Below, in pieces: positions 42,501-50,556 of a DNA stretch of 52,982 nucleotides. The notes below the pieces were generated by a model. That model had not been told where the DNA came from and ran no database searches. It saw only the letters and a program-made list of their open reading frames with translations. The stretch spans positions 1 through 52,982 of the forward strand of contig JALHMY010000068.1 of NCBI GenBank assembly GCA_022843805.1, read 5' to 3'. Made by a program: the position numbers and the translations under genes. How positions within the stretch are numbered: the first letter of the stretch is position 1; every line of letters starts with the position of its first letter. Origin of the DNA: Fuerstiella sp. Lineage in GTDB: Bacteria; Planctomycetota; Planctomycetia; Planctomycetales; Planctomycetaceae.

Positions 42501-43995
42501 TGTTGTTGTTTGTCGATCGAATAAACTCAAGGTCAGTAACAACCGGCGGATCAGCAGATGACAATTTGAAACGCCAGAAACCCATCCGAAATGACTGAGC
42601 CGTCTTTCCATTGTATACGGGCGTGCTGCTGTTATACCCTTGCATTGCCCAGACCCAGTTATCCAGTCCGTAACGAAAATTGCTCACACCACCGTGAGTA
42701 TCACCAAGAGCCCATCCGCTGATCAGTGTTGTCCTGACATCTGCCTGACCATCACCTGTAGTGTCTTTCAGATAAATCGTCTCGGTCCCGTTCTGAACAA
42801 CCGCGCCACCTCGATAAATCAGAATTGCTGTCGGGATGCTGAGGCCCTCGGCGAAGATCGTAAACTTGTCTGCTCTGCCGTCGCGGTCCGTATCCTCACA
42901 GATTCGGATTCGATCGCGGTTCTCTCCAAGCTCATTCGGGTAGTCGAGTGTTTCGCAGATCCAGAGTCGGCCCCTTTCATCCCATGTCATGGAAATGGGC
43001 TTTGCCTGAAAACTCCGTTCATCCGCCCATAGCCGAACTGCCATATCACGGGGAGTAACGAAATGCTTTATTGATTCCTCCGGAGTCAGCGGCTGCTGCA
43101 TGGTCGTTCTGGCTTCCCCCTGAACTCCCCACCTGGCTCCCGGTGTGTAATTGGGGATTTTTGGCCCGACATCAACATAATCAAATGGGGCAACGTCCTC
43201 CCGAAGAGGCGTCATTTCGGGAGCTGTAAACGTTTCAGGATCCTGAAAGGCGGGTACGATCGACGGATCATCGCCACAGGCCCACCGAATTCCCCGTTCC
43301 ACCAGGTTGTGAAAGCCTGGATTGGAAAACGTTCGCTGATCATGCCCCCATGCCGTGTAGAACACTCGACCCTTTCCATGTGTTCGCACCCATGTCCATG
43401 GTTCACGTGAGTTGCCTTCCGCCTGTTCTCCTTCAATTCGATACTCCAGAACAGTTCGATTCTGCTCATTGTGCAGATGATGGATATACGTTTCATCCCA
43501 GCTGGTGAAACTATGATATCCTTTCATGATCGGATGCTGAGCCTCCGCGATCTTCGTCGTAAAGACCTGACCGCCGTGACGCAGAAACTGTCCTCCCATC
43601 AAAGCAACTATGTCGGCGTTATTTCGCCAGCAGTAGGTTGCGCAGTGCAGGGGAATAAAGCCTTTTCCGCCGGATACGAAATCCAGTACCGATTGAGCCT
43701 GTTCGGCTTCAATTCGATCGATATTTGCATACAGAACGAGCCCGTCGAATTCGTTCAGAACGGCGGGTGTCAGATCCGTCATTCGGTCTGTGTATTGAAT
43801 GAGAACTCCGCGCTGCTGCAGTACGGGTGCGAGTTCCTGAAAGCGTGCTTCGGGGCGATGATGACCGTTGTCACCCAGAAACAGCAGTTTGAGTGGCTCT
43901 GCGGCGATTGTCGGAACGACAGTTGCCACGAAGATCCACGCGACAATCAGCCGACAGATGCCACCACTCGAGGCAGATAGAGCAATTCGTTTCAT
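39568..43995 (-). CDS. ThuA / PVC propeller / HEAT / CxxCH cytochrome mega-protein
   Basis: A 1475-residue exported protein (signal peptide about residues 1-32). Domains in order: ThuA-like (about 35-245, KLLFLGDNGHHRPEARF, FIPLHCATYCWRN, FYTAWGHDQRTF); a PVC-type beta-propeller related to membrane-bound dehydrogenases (about 310-660, ISMTWDERGRLWICETLDYPNE, GGVSNFRYGLDNWVWAMQG, VWVLDWYNFIIQHNPTP); HEAT-like helical repeats (about 665-1100); a c-type cytochrome domain with CSKCH near 1163; and a C-terminal beta-rich domain. Such proteins are abundant in planctomycetes and are thought to degrade or oxidise carbohydrates. The substrate is unknown. Gfo/Idh/MocA genes next door support a sugar-related role. 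Confidence 0.92.
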   Translation of the reverse strand: MKRIALSASSGGICRLIVAWIFVATVVPTIAAEPLKLLFLGDNGHHRPEARFQELAPVLQQRGVLIQYTDRMTDLTPAVLNEFDGLVLYANIDRIEAEQAQSVLDFVSGGKGFIPLHCATYCWRNNADIVALMGGQFLRHGGQVFTTKIAEAQHPIMKGYHSFTSWDETYIHHLHNEQNRTVLEYRIEGEQAEGNSREPWTWVRTHGKGRVFYTAWGHDQRTFSNPGFHNLVERGIRWACGDDPSIVPAFQDPETFTAPEMTPLREDVAPFDYVDVGPKIPNYTPGARWGVQGEARTTMQQPLTPEESIKHFVTPRDMAVRLWADERSFQAKPISMTWDERGRLWICETLDYPNELGENRDRIRICEDTDRDGRADKFTIFAEGLSIPTAILIYRGGAVVQNGTETIYLKDTTGDGQADVRTTLISGWALGDTHGGVSNFRYGLDNWVWAMQGYNSSTPVYNGKTAQSFRMGFWRFKLSSADPPVVTDLEFIRSTNNNTWGLGISEEGLIFGSTANHNPSTFMPIENHYYEKVRGWAPSDIGTIADTHLFAAITENVRQVDQFGGYTAGAGHALYTARTFPRQWWNRTAFVCEPTGHLVGTFVLRRNGSAFQSTSPTNLLASNDEWSSPIAAEVGPDGSVWVLDWYNFIIQHNPTPQGFENGRGNAYESDLRDKRHGRIYRVVPTSEGGDVVHAFESLVDMSDAGLVETLKHPSMIWRLHAQRLLIERSATAEIPRLLEILQDKTTDEIGLNVAVIHAMWVLAGLAETDATANDKKTIDRIVKQIGDVLDHPSAGARRNAVAVLGRWPTGHSVLLQKNCLTDDQDAQVRLRGILAIADMPAIPEAGHLVARLLAKPGADRWELDALTSAAASHALYFLESLATQKSITKNAAEIADIVSEHISRGRPSESEIRQLTTALIKSEPLLVESIIRGLVRGWPKDHRLQSTEELNATYVRLFKAIPGNSRGKLLQLAALSGSEALRSYAQEITSELLKTVTDSSSVVEARVAAAKEAVGFQPESSEVLQIILEQLSSQADTSLSNGLLEAASLHTSKDLGTMLPGRLAGLTPQTKSAAVRVLLSRPGTTIALLNGIQAGTLTVSDLSLDQKQAMRSHPNAEIRKLAEAVLASDGGLPDPDRDQVLRKLVAICDQNGDVAEGRAMFVKHCSKCHMHGSEGKTIGPNLTGMAVHPKQELLTHIIDPSRSVEGNFRIYTVVLSSGLVINGMMTSETRTSITLLDTEAKEHSVPREDIDELISSRKSVMPEGFEKQMSKDELASLLQFLTDKGRFLPVSLDRYATAISTKGLFHEGDNGPDRMLFADWSPKVHEGVPFVLTDPRGKSAANIILLNGPNGTLPPRMPRSVSLPCNSTAVRIHMLSGVGGWSYPAIQEKSVSMIVRLHYAGGRTEDHELRNGVHFADYIRRVDVPQSQFAFALGGQQIRRLTIVPGSMDLIERVELIKGPDASAPIIMAVTVERP

Positions 43996-44089
43996 TGAAC
44001 CCGGTCCTCACAACTCGGTGGCGCCTGATCGACCCTTCCGGAATGAATCTTCCGAGCAGAATCCGGCGAAAAACGCTGAAAACCAAATG

Positions 44090-44124
44090 CCCCGACTTCC
44101 CGGCTGACATCCGGGGAGTCGGGG
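44090..44124 (-). terminator. Strong hairpin terminator after the Gfo/Idh/MocA gene
   Basis: A 14-base stem (ccccgacttcccgg / ccggggagtcgggg, one wobble) with a 7-base loop lies 80 bases after the stop at 44204 on the minus strand. On that strand it is followed by catttggttttc. It separates this gene from the mega-protein gene downstream, suggesting independent transcription. Confidence 0.75.
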
Positions 44125-44203
44125 TGTATCACAGTTGTACTGCAGCAGGGAAGCACCATTCGGATCCAGTCAGGTGCTGCATCACCCTCAGATCTCAAAT
44201 TGT

Positions 44204-45322
44204 TTATTGCCCCAGAGTGAATGCAGGAAGGCGAACAATTTCCCCTCCCTTCATTGCAGACTGATGCGCACAGATTCCCACGCACGTCCAGTTCGCGCTG
44301 GTGACCGCGTTAGGGCGAGGATCACGGCCTTCCAGAATCGAGCTCAGCATTTCATGGACGAGATGCGGATGTGATCCTCCGTGACCGCCCCCCTGAATGA
44401 ATGACAGGTGTTCTGAATCATGGATCTCAGCTGGCTGAGTAAATCGCCGAATCGGTTCAGGCAGCAGATGAGCATAATCCGGCACCGTGATTTTTTCCGG
44501 AATTTCCGGCTCAGGCTTCTTCGCCGTGTGAATCACGTGCGGCTCGTGCTCCACCAGTGTCCATTCAAAACTCTTCTTTGTGCCGTACACATCAAAGCTT
44601 TCACGATACTGCCGGGCCACATCGTAAAGGAAACGCCAGATATGGGCGGTCAGATCAGTATCCTTGATCTTTATGTGGCAGGTTTCCACCGCAAACCGAT
44701 TCCCTGATTTGGCAGCGATGTCTTCTCGCACCGAACCGGATCCGAAACAGCTGACATACTCGGCGAGACCATTGACAAGCCCCAGACAGGGGCTAACGAC
44801 ATGTGTTGCATAGTGCATGGGAATCATTTTTTCCCAATAGCTGGGCCAGCCATCCATGTCCTGCGGGTGTGAAGCGGCCAGGTGCTGAATTTTTCCGAGC
44901 TCCCCCTTCTCGTACATTTCTCGAATGAACAGAAACTCCCGGCTGTAGACGACCGTTTCAGCCATCATATACTTCAGGCCGGTTTGTTTCACCTTTTCCA
45001 CAATCTGCTGACATTCCTCGATTGTGGTTGCCATTGGCACTGTGCACATCACATGCTTGCCCGCGTCGAGTGCCCTGAGCGACATCCAGGCGTGATCAGG
45101 AATCGGGCTGTTGATGTGAACAAAGTCGATACTTTTATCTTTGAGCACATCGTCGTAGCTGGTGTAACGCTTTGCAATTCCGAACTGATCGCCCACCTTG
45201 TTCATTTCGTCGACATTCCGTCGACAAACTGCCGCGACACGGGCGTTCGGATGAGCCTGATAAATGGGGATAAACTCCGCTCCAAATCCCAGCCCGATCA
45301 TCGCCACATTCAGCTGACTCAT
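44204..45322 (-). CDS. Gfo/Idh/MocA family oxidoreductase
   Basis: A 372-residue cytoplasmic NAD(P)-dependent oxidoreductase. The Rossmann motif is AMIGLGFGAEFIPIY. The region that usually reads EKP is CTVPMATTIEE here, so the conserved catalytic Lys is replaced by Val. The C-terminal domain contains GGGHGGSHPHLVHEMLSSILEGRDP. Family members act on sugars and related cyclitols. It has no Tat signal, unlike the paralogue at 46812. The substitution suggests an altered reaction or a subfamily with a different catalytic residue. Confidence 0.88.
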   Translation of the reverse strand: MSQLNVAMIGLGFGAEFIPIYQAHPNARVAAVCRRNVDEMNKVGDQFGIAKRYTSYDDVLKDKSIDFVHINSPIPDHAWMSLRALDAGKHVMCTVPMATTIEECQQIVEKVKQTGLKYMMAETVVYSREFLFIREMYEKGELGKIQHLAASHPQDMDGWPSYWEKMIPMHYATHVVSPCLGLVNGLAEYVSCFGSGSVREDIAAKSGNRFAVETCHIKIKDTDLTAHIWRFLYDVARQYRESFDVYGTKKSFEWTLVEHEPHVIHTAKKPEPEIPEKITVPDYAHLLPEPIRRFTQPAEIHDSEHLSFIQGGGHGGSHPHLVHEMLSSILEGRDPRPNAVTSANWTCVGICAHQSAMKGGEIVRLPAFTLGQ

Positions 45323-45513
45323 AGTCGTCCCTTAAAATACAGATTCAGGAGGTACCGATTGCTGGCTTACGCGTCAATGGCGCTGCAGAAAACACCCTTT
45401 ACACACGGCATCATCGCGAACACTCGCCCTGTCTTCAAGAAAGCATGGCCCCCGCAGCGGTATTGCCACCGGAATTTTCCTCCATCTGTGACCTGACAAT
45501 CGGCAGGATTTTC

Positions 45514-46602
45514 ATGAAATTACGTTCTGCGTCGCAATCAGCCACGTTCTCCCTGCAAGGGATCAGTTTTTGGACGGAGTGTTTTTCAGTGCCGATGAAC
45601 CATGACATGCAGAATCCAATGCCGGGCGACTTATCTCGAACAGCTCTTCCCTCTGTCATGACGGCATTTTGTTCCTGGCAATTCGTATTACGGCTGTCAT
45701 TTCTGCTGACGATTCCTGCAACTGCCGTTCACGTGATGCCGGGAACCAAATGTATTGCAGGGCAGGCAGCAACAGGGAATTCCGCGGAGCAACTTTCGGT
45801 AAGCGTTTCAGTACTGACTCCTGTGAGCTTCACTGAAAAATCAGAACCAACACCCCCAGTGATACCTCTCACGACCGATTCCGGAGTCAGATTTGCGGTA
45901 TGGCCACGAGTGCCGGACAAGCCGACTCCGACGCTATTTGTCCTTGCATCGACAACGGAACTGACTTTGGGAACGCCTGTTTATCGACAGGCAGCAAACA
46001 CCCTTGGGCCGGAAGGATTTCTGTGCGTGGCCGTTGATCTTCCATGTCATGGAACGCAGCATGCGGCCGATGAACCGGAAGGTCTGGCCGGATGGCGCCA
46101 TCGATGCGATGCCGGTCAAGATCCGATGGCGGAACTCTGCGGTCGTCTTTCCTCTGTTTTGGATCATCTCATTCGGACCGGCCGTACGGATCCTGAAAAA
46201 ATTGCAGTATGCGGTACGTCGCGAGGCGGATTTTCCGCCCTGCACTTTGCCGCAGCTGACAGCCGGGTTCGATGTGTGGCGGCGTGGGCTCCGGTGACAG
46301 AACTCACAGTGCTTCAGGAATTCCATGGTGCTGAAAACAATACGCTTGTGCAACAGCTGTCAGCGAAAAACCTTGCCGACAAGCTGGCAGGCAAAGCCGT
46401 GTGGATCATCATCGGCGATCGTGATCTGCGAGTAGGAACGGACGACTGTATCCATTTTGCCCGACAAGTGACTCAGGCCGCGCTTCTCAGGAAGCTCTCA
46501 CCTCAGGTTCACCTCCACGTGATTCCCGAACCCAAAGGTCACACCACGCCACAGGGCGGTCCCGAGCTTGCGGCAGCCTGGATTCGCGAGCAGCTAAATT
46601 AA
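45514..46602 (+). CDS. Exported alpha/beta hydrolase
   Basis: A 362-residue protein. A hydrophobic segment (FVLRLSFLLTIPATAVHVM) near residues 55-75 is a likely signal. The hydrolase domain shows DLPCHGTQHAADE and the nucleophile elbow GTSRGG, an acid within IIGDRDLRVGTDD and a late His in EPKGHTTPQGG. It resembles dienelactone-hydrolase or acyl-peptidase-type enzymes. The start is uncertain: 45514 has AGGA five bases ahead, while 45658 (MTAFCSWQ) would put the signal peptide at the very N-terminus and 45595 is another ATG. The gene is divergent from the Gfo/Idh/MocA gene. Confidence 0.8.
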   Translation: MKLRSASQSATFSLQGISFWTECFSVPMNHDMQNPMPGDLSRTALPSVMTAFCSWQFVLRLSFLLTIPATAVHVMPGTKCIAGQAATGNSAEQLSVSVSVLTPVSFTEKSEPTPPVIPLTTDSGVRFAVWPRVPDKPTPTLFVLASTTELTLGTPVYRQAANTLGPEGFLCVAVDLPCHGTQHAADEPEGLAGWRHRCDAGQDPMAELCGRLSSVLDHLIRTGRTDPEKIAVCGTSRGGFSALHFAAADSRVRCVAAWAPVTELTVLQEFHGAENNTLVQQLSAKNLADKLAGKAVWIIIGDRDLRVGTDDCIHFARQVTQAALLRKLSPQVHLHVIPEPKGHTTPQGGPELAAAWIREQLN

Positions 46603-46642
46603 AAAATCGAAATCGAGGCGAACCAGGGAGCAGAAATTGCCG

Positions 46643-46677
46643 GCTGTCGTCTGACAAAGCCCGCTGTCGTCTGACAA
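46643..46677. repeat. Short direct repeat
   Basis: The 15-base string gctgtcgtctgacaa occurs at 46643-46657 and again at 46663-46677, in the gap between convergent genes. No role is evident. Confidence 0.8.
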
Positions 46678-46707
46678 GTCAGTGTGCCCCGGGGAGAAAT
46701 GACCAGT

Positions 46708-46755
46708 CGAAATGAAAAATTCCATCAGGGGAGATAAATACCCCCTGATGGAATT
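46708..46755 (-). terminator. Terminator between convergent genes
   Basis: A perfect 14-bp stem (aattccatcagggg at 46718-46731 and cccctgatggaatt at 46742-46755) has a 10-base loop. On the minus strand it is followed by a T-rich run (atttttcattt), so it ends the Tat-signal oxidoreductase gene. It may also stop plus-strand readthrough. Confidence 0.88.
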
Positions 46756-46811
46756 CATGTTGATTTTCGCAGCCTCCACCCGATTCAGGTCGGCTCACAC
46801 CGACACAGGAA

Positions 46812-48164
46812 TCAGATTACCTTTGTAACACCCGGAGTCGGAATTGCGTAGCTCATGTCTTCTTTCGGAAGTACGGGCGGAGTATCAGTGAAGCTGCGGA
46901 ATTTTTCGACAGGAGACACCGCCAGGTTGGAAGCAAGTGCTTCGTCCCATTTAATCATCTTGCCGGAATATGTGGCCATTCGCCCCATGATGGACGTCAT
47001 GGTACTGTAAGCCCCATATTCGCCTTCATTCGGGATTTTGCCGGCTCGCAAGGCGGCGAACAGGTCGTGATGTTCCTGCTGGTGACCGTCATGCAGGTTC
47101 AGTTTCTTTCCGTCAGCTTCTCTCGGGAACTGCCATTTTACCTGCCCGGCAGCGTCGTAGATGACTCCATCAGCAATATTGCACCAGCCATCGGAGCCGT
47201 GGGCATACTCATGCACATGGTTCCAGCAGTTAGTAATATGACGACACTGGCTAAGCATGACAGTGGAATGCCCCTCTTTCTCATAGGTAAACTCCACAAA
47301 GTGATGGTCATAGATTTCGCCGTACTGTTTGCCGACACGTACCTGTCGTCCACCCTGACCCTGAGCAACGGTCGGATAGCCGTCCATCAGCCAGTTGATC
47401 ACATCCAGATTGTGAATGTGCTGTTCGTTAATATGGTCGCCACACAGCCAGTTAAAGTAGTACCAGTTTCTCATCTGGTATTCCATTTCTGTCTGGCCTT
47501 CCTCACGATTTCGAACCCACGGGCTGTCACCATTCCAGTAAGCTCGCGCGGCAATGATTCGACCAATGGCGCCGTCCTGGAGACGTTTGATCGTCTCAAT
47601 ATAAATGGGCTCATGGTGTCGTTGCAGACCGACAGCCACGGCGAGGTTCTTTGATTTCGCAATGTTGTTGGCATCAATCACTTTACGCACGCCGATAGAG
47701 TCGCAGGCGACGGGCTTTTCCATGAAGACATGCTTGCCCGCATTGACGGCTGCTTCAAAATGCAATGGTCGGAATCCCGGTGGTGTCGCCAGAATCACGA
47801 GGTCAACATCCTGTTCGAGCACCTTCTGGTAAGCGTCCAGACCGACAAAACGGCGTTCTTTGGGAACATCCACCTTGCCGGGATGCTGGCGTTCGAGCCC
47901 TTTCACCGTGCTTTCGAGATTGTTTTCGAAGGCATCAGCGACGGCCACCAGTTTTGTTGGGCCTTCCGTGTTCATCGCCTGATCAGCCGCACCGCGACCG
48001 CGACCGCCGCAACCAATCAATCCAATGCGGATGGTTTCATCATTGCTGACATGAGCCGCCATCAGGGGTGACAGGCCTGAAAGGAGGCTGCCGCCAACGG
48101 CTGCTGCCGACGAACTTTTCAGAAACCCTCGACGGGATGATGCTGCAGGATCGTTGATAGCCAT
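46812..48164 (-). CDS. Tat-exported Gfo/Idh/MocA oxidoreductase
   Basis: A 450-residue protein. A twin-arginine signal (SSRRGFLKSSSAAAVGG) at the N-terminus indicates export of a folded cofactor-bound enzyme. The Rossmann motif is IGLIGCGGRGRGAA; the active-site EKP motif is intact (FMEKPVACDS). The C-terminal domain follows the planctomycete-specific pattern (GDHINEQHIHNLDVINWLM). Probably acts on a sugar or sugar-like substrate in the periplasm, with NAD(P) tightly bound. GGAG is placed about ten bases ahead of the ATG. Well separated from neighbouring genes. Confidence 0.93.
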   Translation of the reverse strand: MAINDPAASSRRGFLKSSSAAAVGGSLLSGLSPLMAAHVSNDETIRIGLIGCGGRGRGAADQAMNTEGPTKLVAVADAFENNLESTVKGLERQHPGKVDVPKERRFVGLDAYQKVLEQDVDLVILATPPGFRPLHFEAAVNAGKHVFMEKPVACDSIGVRKVIDANNIAKSKNLAVAVGLQRHHEPIYIETIKRLQDGAIGRIIAARAYWNGDSPWVRNREEGQTEMEYQMRNWYYFNWLCGDHINEQHIHNLDVINWLMDGYPTVAQGQGGRQVRVGKQYGEIYDHHFVEFTYEKEGHSTVMLSQCRHITNCWNHVHEYAHGSDGWCNIADGVIYDAAGQVKWQFPREADGKKLNLHDGHQQEHHDLFAALRAGKIPNEGEYGAYSTMTSIMGRMATYSGKMIKWDEALASNLAVSPVEKFRSFTDTPPVLPKEDMSYAIPTPGVTKVI

Positions 48165-48410
48165 GGGTAATCCGCTCCAAAACGTATCAGGAAATCAAAT
48201 AATTGCCTGAACAAATGCTAAGATTTTGGCGATTGAAACGCAACCGAGATCTCGATGCAGGCCCCATCGCCGCGGATCGCTCCGCGATCCGGCGTCGGAA
48301 GGCTGTCGGTAAGATTAGCTGGAACACGGAGCAATCCCGCGACGGAACGTGCGATAGGGAGCGAGCCCGTGCAGTGGGGGACGCTGAATCGCGGAACGAT
48401 CCACGACAAC
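48165..48410. other. Upstream region of the Tat-exported oxidoreductase
   Basis: This 246-base stretch is non-coding. A perfect 7-bp hairpin (ggatcgc-tcc-gcgatcc) lies at 48274-48290, extended by flanking GC-rich bases. The remaining sequence should hold the minus-strand promoter; no clear element was recognised. Confidence 0.5.
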
Positions 48411-48441
48411 AAAAAAAGCCATTCGTTTCCGAATGGCTTTT
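48411..48441 (-). terminator. Terminator of PEP-CTERM gene, pair 2 copy A
   Basis: A 12-bp stem (aaaagccattcg / cgaatggctttt) with a 4-base loop is followed on the minus strand by a T tract (seven T in total). The same hairpin occurs at 49564-49591 after the sister gene. Confidence 0.92.
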
Positions 48442-48481
48442 GCTCTTCTCTCAGATCTCGTCTCAACACTTAAAAAATGGC

Positions 48482-49093
48482 TTATGCCTGATTACGACGA
48501 CGGCGAGCGACCATGCCAATGACCAGGCCCATGCTGGCCAGTACCAGTGTGGATGGTTCCGGAACGGCGGCCGTTTCCAGAGTGACGTCGTCCAGGATTG
48601 CTCCTGCCTGGTCACCACCGGTATTCTCAAACGAGAGTTTTCCGGCAATCGACGTTGTGACATTCAGCACGATCAGCGACAGAGGATCGAGCGGATTCAA
48701 TGTAAACGACTGGGTGAAGTTACCCAGCTTTACAGTAACACCATCAGAGCTCCCGAAACGCCGATTTCCGCCGAGTTCGAAGGAAAGAACATAGCTCCCG
48801 GCCGCGAAACTGGCTTTTGTTTCCAGCACGCCGGCATCGTTTGTGCTGCCGTCCAGGTCAACGTATCGGCCGTTGCCCGGATAGAGATCAAAGAAGCCAG
48901 GAGCACCAATGAGGTCGACGGTGCCAGTATTAGGTACTACGTCCCAGTTGGCAAACGAGTTGTAGTTCAGGCCCAGCGTCTCACCGTCAAACGTATCAGA
49001 AAATACAACCGCCGCCTGAGCGGAGTTCTGCGAGGCAGCAAGGCCAGCAATCGCTGCACAACCAAGTACAGCTAAACGAATCAACTTCACCAT
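48482..49093 (-). CDS. PEP-CTERM sorting domain protein, pair 2 copy A
   Basis: A 203-residue exported protein. The signal peptide is MVKLIRLAVLGCAAIAGLAA (cleavage probably after AQA near residue 27). The body is a beta-sandwich-like domain (DTFDGETLGLNYNSFANWDVV, YVDLDGSTNDAG, GSYVLSFELGGN) resembling carbohydrate-binding or lectin-like folds. The C-terminus is VPEPSTLVLASMGLVIGMVA plus RRRRNQA, an exosortase tag. AAGGA lies eight bases ahead of the ATG. It is about 90% identical to the protein encoded at 49652-50257 and unrelated in sequence to the PEP-CTERM pair at the start of the window. Confidence 0.93.
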   Translation of the reverse strand: MVKLIRLAVLGCAAIAGLAASQNSAQAAVVFSDTFDGETLGLNYNSFANWDVVPNTGTVDLIGAPGFFDLYPGNGRYVDLDGSTNDAGVLETKASFAAGSYVLSFELGGNRRFGSSDGVTVKLGNFTQSFTLNPLDPLSLIVLNVTTSIAGKLSFENTGGDQAGAILDDVTLETAAVPEPSTLVLASMGLVIGMVARRRRNQA

Positions 49094-49185
49094 TCCGGTC
49101 TTCCTTTTAAGGGGATCACAAGAGCAATCGACCGTCTTCTCCGAAACAAAGAGAACTGTCGGTCCAACTCACTACCGAATCACAC

Positions 49186-49201
49186 CGCAAATTCCGCGCC
49201 A
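49186..49201 (-). promoter_or_regulatory. Candidate sigma-54 promoter, pair 2 copy A
   Basis: Read on the minus strand, tggcgcggaatttgcg has GG and GC ten bases apart and TTGC at the -12 position. It differs from TGGCACG-N4-TTGCW at the fifth base and the last base. It lies 93 bases ahead of the start codon, at the place equivalent to the element before copy B. Confidence 0.6.
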
Positions 49202-49329
49202 TTGGCCGCCTGGCTGACTCCCCGTCGGGTGAACCAAACAATGTTGCCAGGAAATCGAGGATTTCCGACGATCTGTGCGGTCCCGGCGCCGCAGATGTGA
49301 GAATCGCCGAGCGTTTTTTTTGAGACCTC

Positions 49330-49366
49330 AATCAAAATGAGATTTCTGCTTAATCAAAATGAGATT
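49330..49366 (-). promoter_or_regulatory. Tandem enhancer-like dyads, pair 2 copy A
   Basis: Two perfect copies of aatcaaaatgagatt (49330-49344 and 49352-49366) are 22 bases apart. Each is a dyad AATC-N7-GATT. They lie about 130-165 bases upstream of the sigma-54-like element, a typical place for the binding of an activator that works through DNA looping. Three similar copies lie before copy B. Confidence 0.65.
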
Positions 49367-49563
49367 CCTGAGTGTTGTTTCTCTTGGCAGTTGCATGAAT
49401 TTGCTTTCGTTTGTGGTGGGACTGGCCACGACGGTCGGGTCGCCAATGCAAATCAATCCCGATTGCCGGCAACTGAAGTCCGCGAACCTGATCAGCCACG
49501 GCTCATACAGTTGCAGGTAAGGGCAGAATTTCGCATGGCCATTCAATCAGGCGATGAAACAAG

Positions 49564-49591
49564 AAAAGCCATTCGTTTCCGAATGGCTTTT
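49564..49591 (-). terminator. Terminator of PEP-CTERM gene, pair 2 copy B
   Basis: The same hairpin (aaaagccattcg / cgaatggctttt) as at 48411-48441 lies about 60 bases after the stop codon on the minus strand and is followed there by tttcttgtttc. Confidence 0.85.
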
Positions 49592-49651
49592 GCTCTTCTC
49601 TCAGTTCTCGTCTTCTTTCAGATCTTGTCTCAACAATCGCAAATGGCCTAT

Positions 49652-50257
49652 TTATGCCTGATTGCGACGACGGCGAGCGACCATGCCAATGACCAGGCCC
49701 ATGCTGGCCAGTGCCAGTGTCGATGGTTCCGGAACGGCAGTCAGGGTCACGTCGTCCAGAATTGCGCCCACGTTATCACCGCCGGTATTTTCGAACGAGA
49801 GTTTTCCAGCAATTGATGTAGTGACATTCAGCACGATCAGCGACAGAGGATCGAGCGGATTGAGTGTAAACGACTGGGTGAAGTCACCCAGCTTCACGGT
49901 AACCCCATCGGCACTCCCAATACGCCGATTTCCACCGAGTTCGAAGGAAAGAACATAGCTCCCGGCCGCGAAACTGGCTTTTGTTGCCAGCACGCCGGCA
50001 TTGTTTGTGCTGCCGTCCAGGTCAACATACCTGCCGTTGCCCGGATACAGATTGAAGAAGTTAGGAGCACCGATGAGATCGACGGTGCCAGTGTTAGCTA
50101 CTACGTCCCAGTTGGCAAATGAGTTGTAGTTCAGGCCCAGCGTCTCACCGTCAAAAGTATCAGAAAATACAACCGCCGCCTGAGCGGAGTTCTGCGAGGC
50201 AGCAAGGCCAGCAATCGCTGCACAACCAAGTACAGCTAAACGAATCATCTTCACCAT
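49652..50257 (-). CDS. PEP-CTERM sorting domain protein, pair 2 copy B
   Basis: A 201-residue sister of the protein at 48482-49093, with the same signal peptide, the same beta-rich domain and the same PEP-CTERM tag (VPEPSTLALASMGLVIGMVA, RRRRNQA). Differences are scattered single substitutions and a two-residue deletion before VPEP. AAGGA precedes the ATG. Gene, leader, promoter-like element, upstream dyads and terminator are all shared with copy A, so the whole transcription unit of about 1.15 kb was duplicated in tandem. Confidence 0.93.
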   Translation of the reverse strand: MVKMIRLAVLGCAAIAGLAASQNSAQAAVVFSDTFDGETLGLNYNSFANWDVVANTGTVDLIGAPNFFNLYPGNGRYVDLDGSTNNAGVLATKASFAAGSYVLSFELGGNRRIGSADGVTVKLGDFTQSFTLNPLDPLSLIVLNVTTSIAGKLSFENTGGDNVGAILDDVTLTAVPEPSTLALASMGLVIGMVARRRRNQA

Positions 50258-50353
50258 TCCGGTTTTCCTTTGGAGAAAAGTCAGTAGAACAAACGCCCAT
50301 ATTCAATCGAAACAAATCGAACGGTGCGCCGAATCACATTCCATCAGTAAAGA

Positions 50354-50369
50354 TGCAAATGCAATGCCA
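50354..50369 (-). promoter_or_regulatory. Candidate sigma-54 promoter, pair 2 copy B
   Basis: On the minus strand, tggcattgcatttgca matches TGGCAC-N5-TTGCA except for one base. GG and GC are ten bases apart, as sigma-54 RNA polymerase requires. It lies 97 bases ahead of the start codon. Confidence 0.7.
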
Positions 50370-50498
50370 CAGGCAGTGAAGATCGCTGCGCCCTGGGTGA
50401 TCAGCGAAGTTTTTCCAGGGAATGACGAGTTTCTGCCAATCGGTGACGTTTTAGGCGTGCAGTAGTGAGAATTCCGAAGCAACTGGATTAAGGGCTGG

Positions 50499-50556
50499 AA
50501 GCAAAATGAGATTCTCCTGAATCAAACTGAGGTTTCTCCTGAATCAAAATGAGATT
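50499..50556 (-). promoter_or_regulatory. Tandem enhancer-like dyads, pair 2 copy B
   Basis: Three copies of the AATC-N7-GATT dyad: aagcaaaatgagatt (50499-50513), aatcaaactgaggtt (50520-50534) and aatcaaaatgagatt (50542-50556), spaced 21 and 22 bases, so on the same face of the helix. They lie about 130-190 bases upstream of the sigma-54-like element. Confidence 0.7.

Noticed and set aside
46643..46677. Direct repeat gctgtcgtctgacaa as an attachment site
   Set aside because: The two copies are only 20 bases apart with no element between them, so simple local duplication is enough to explain them.
48203..49075. A 290-residue plus-strand frame opposite a PEP-CTERM gene
   Set aside because: It is a shadow of the PEP-CTERM gene; it crosses the terminator hairpin and contains no recognisable domain.
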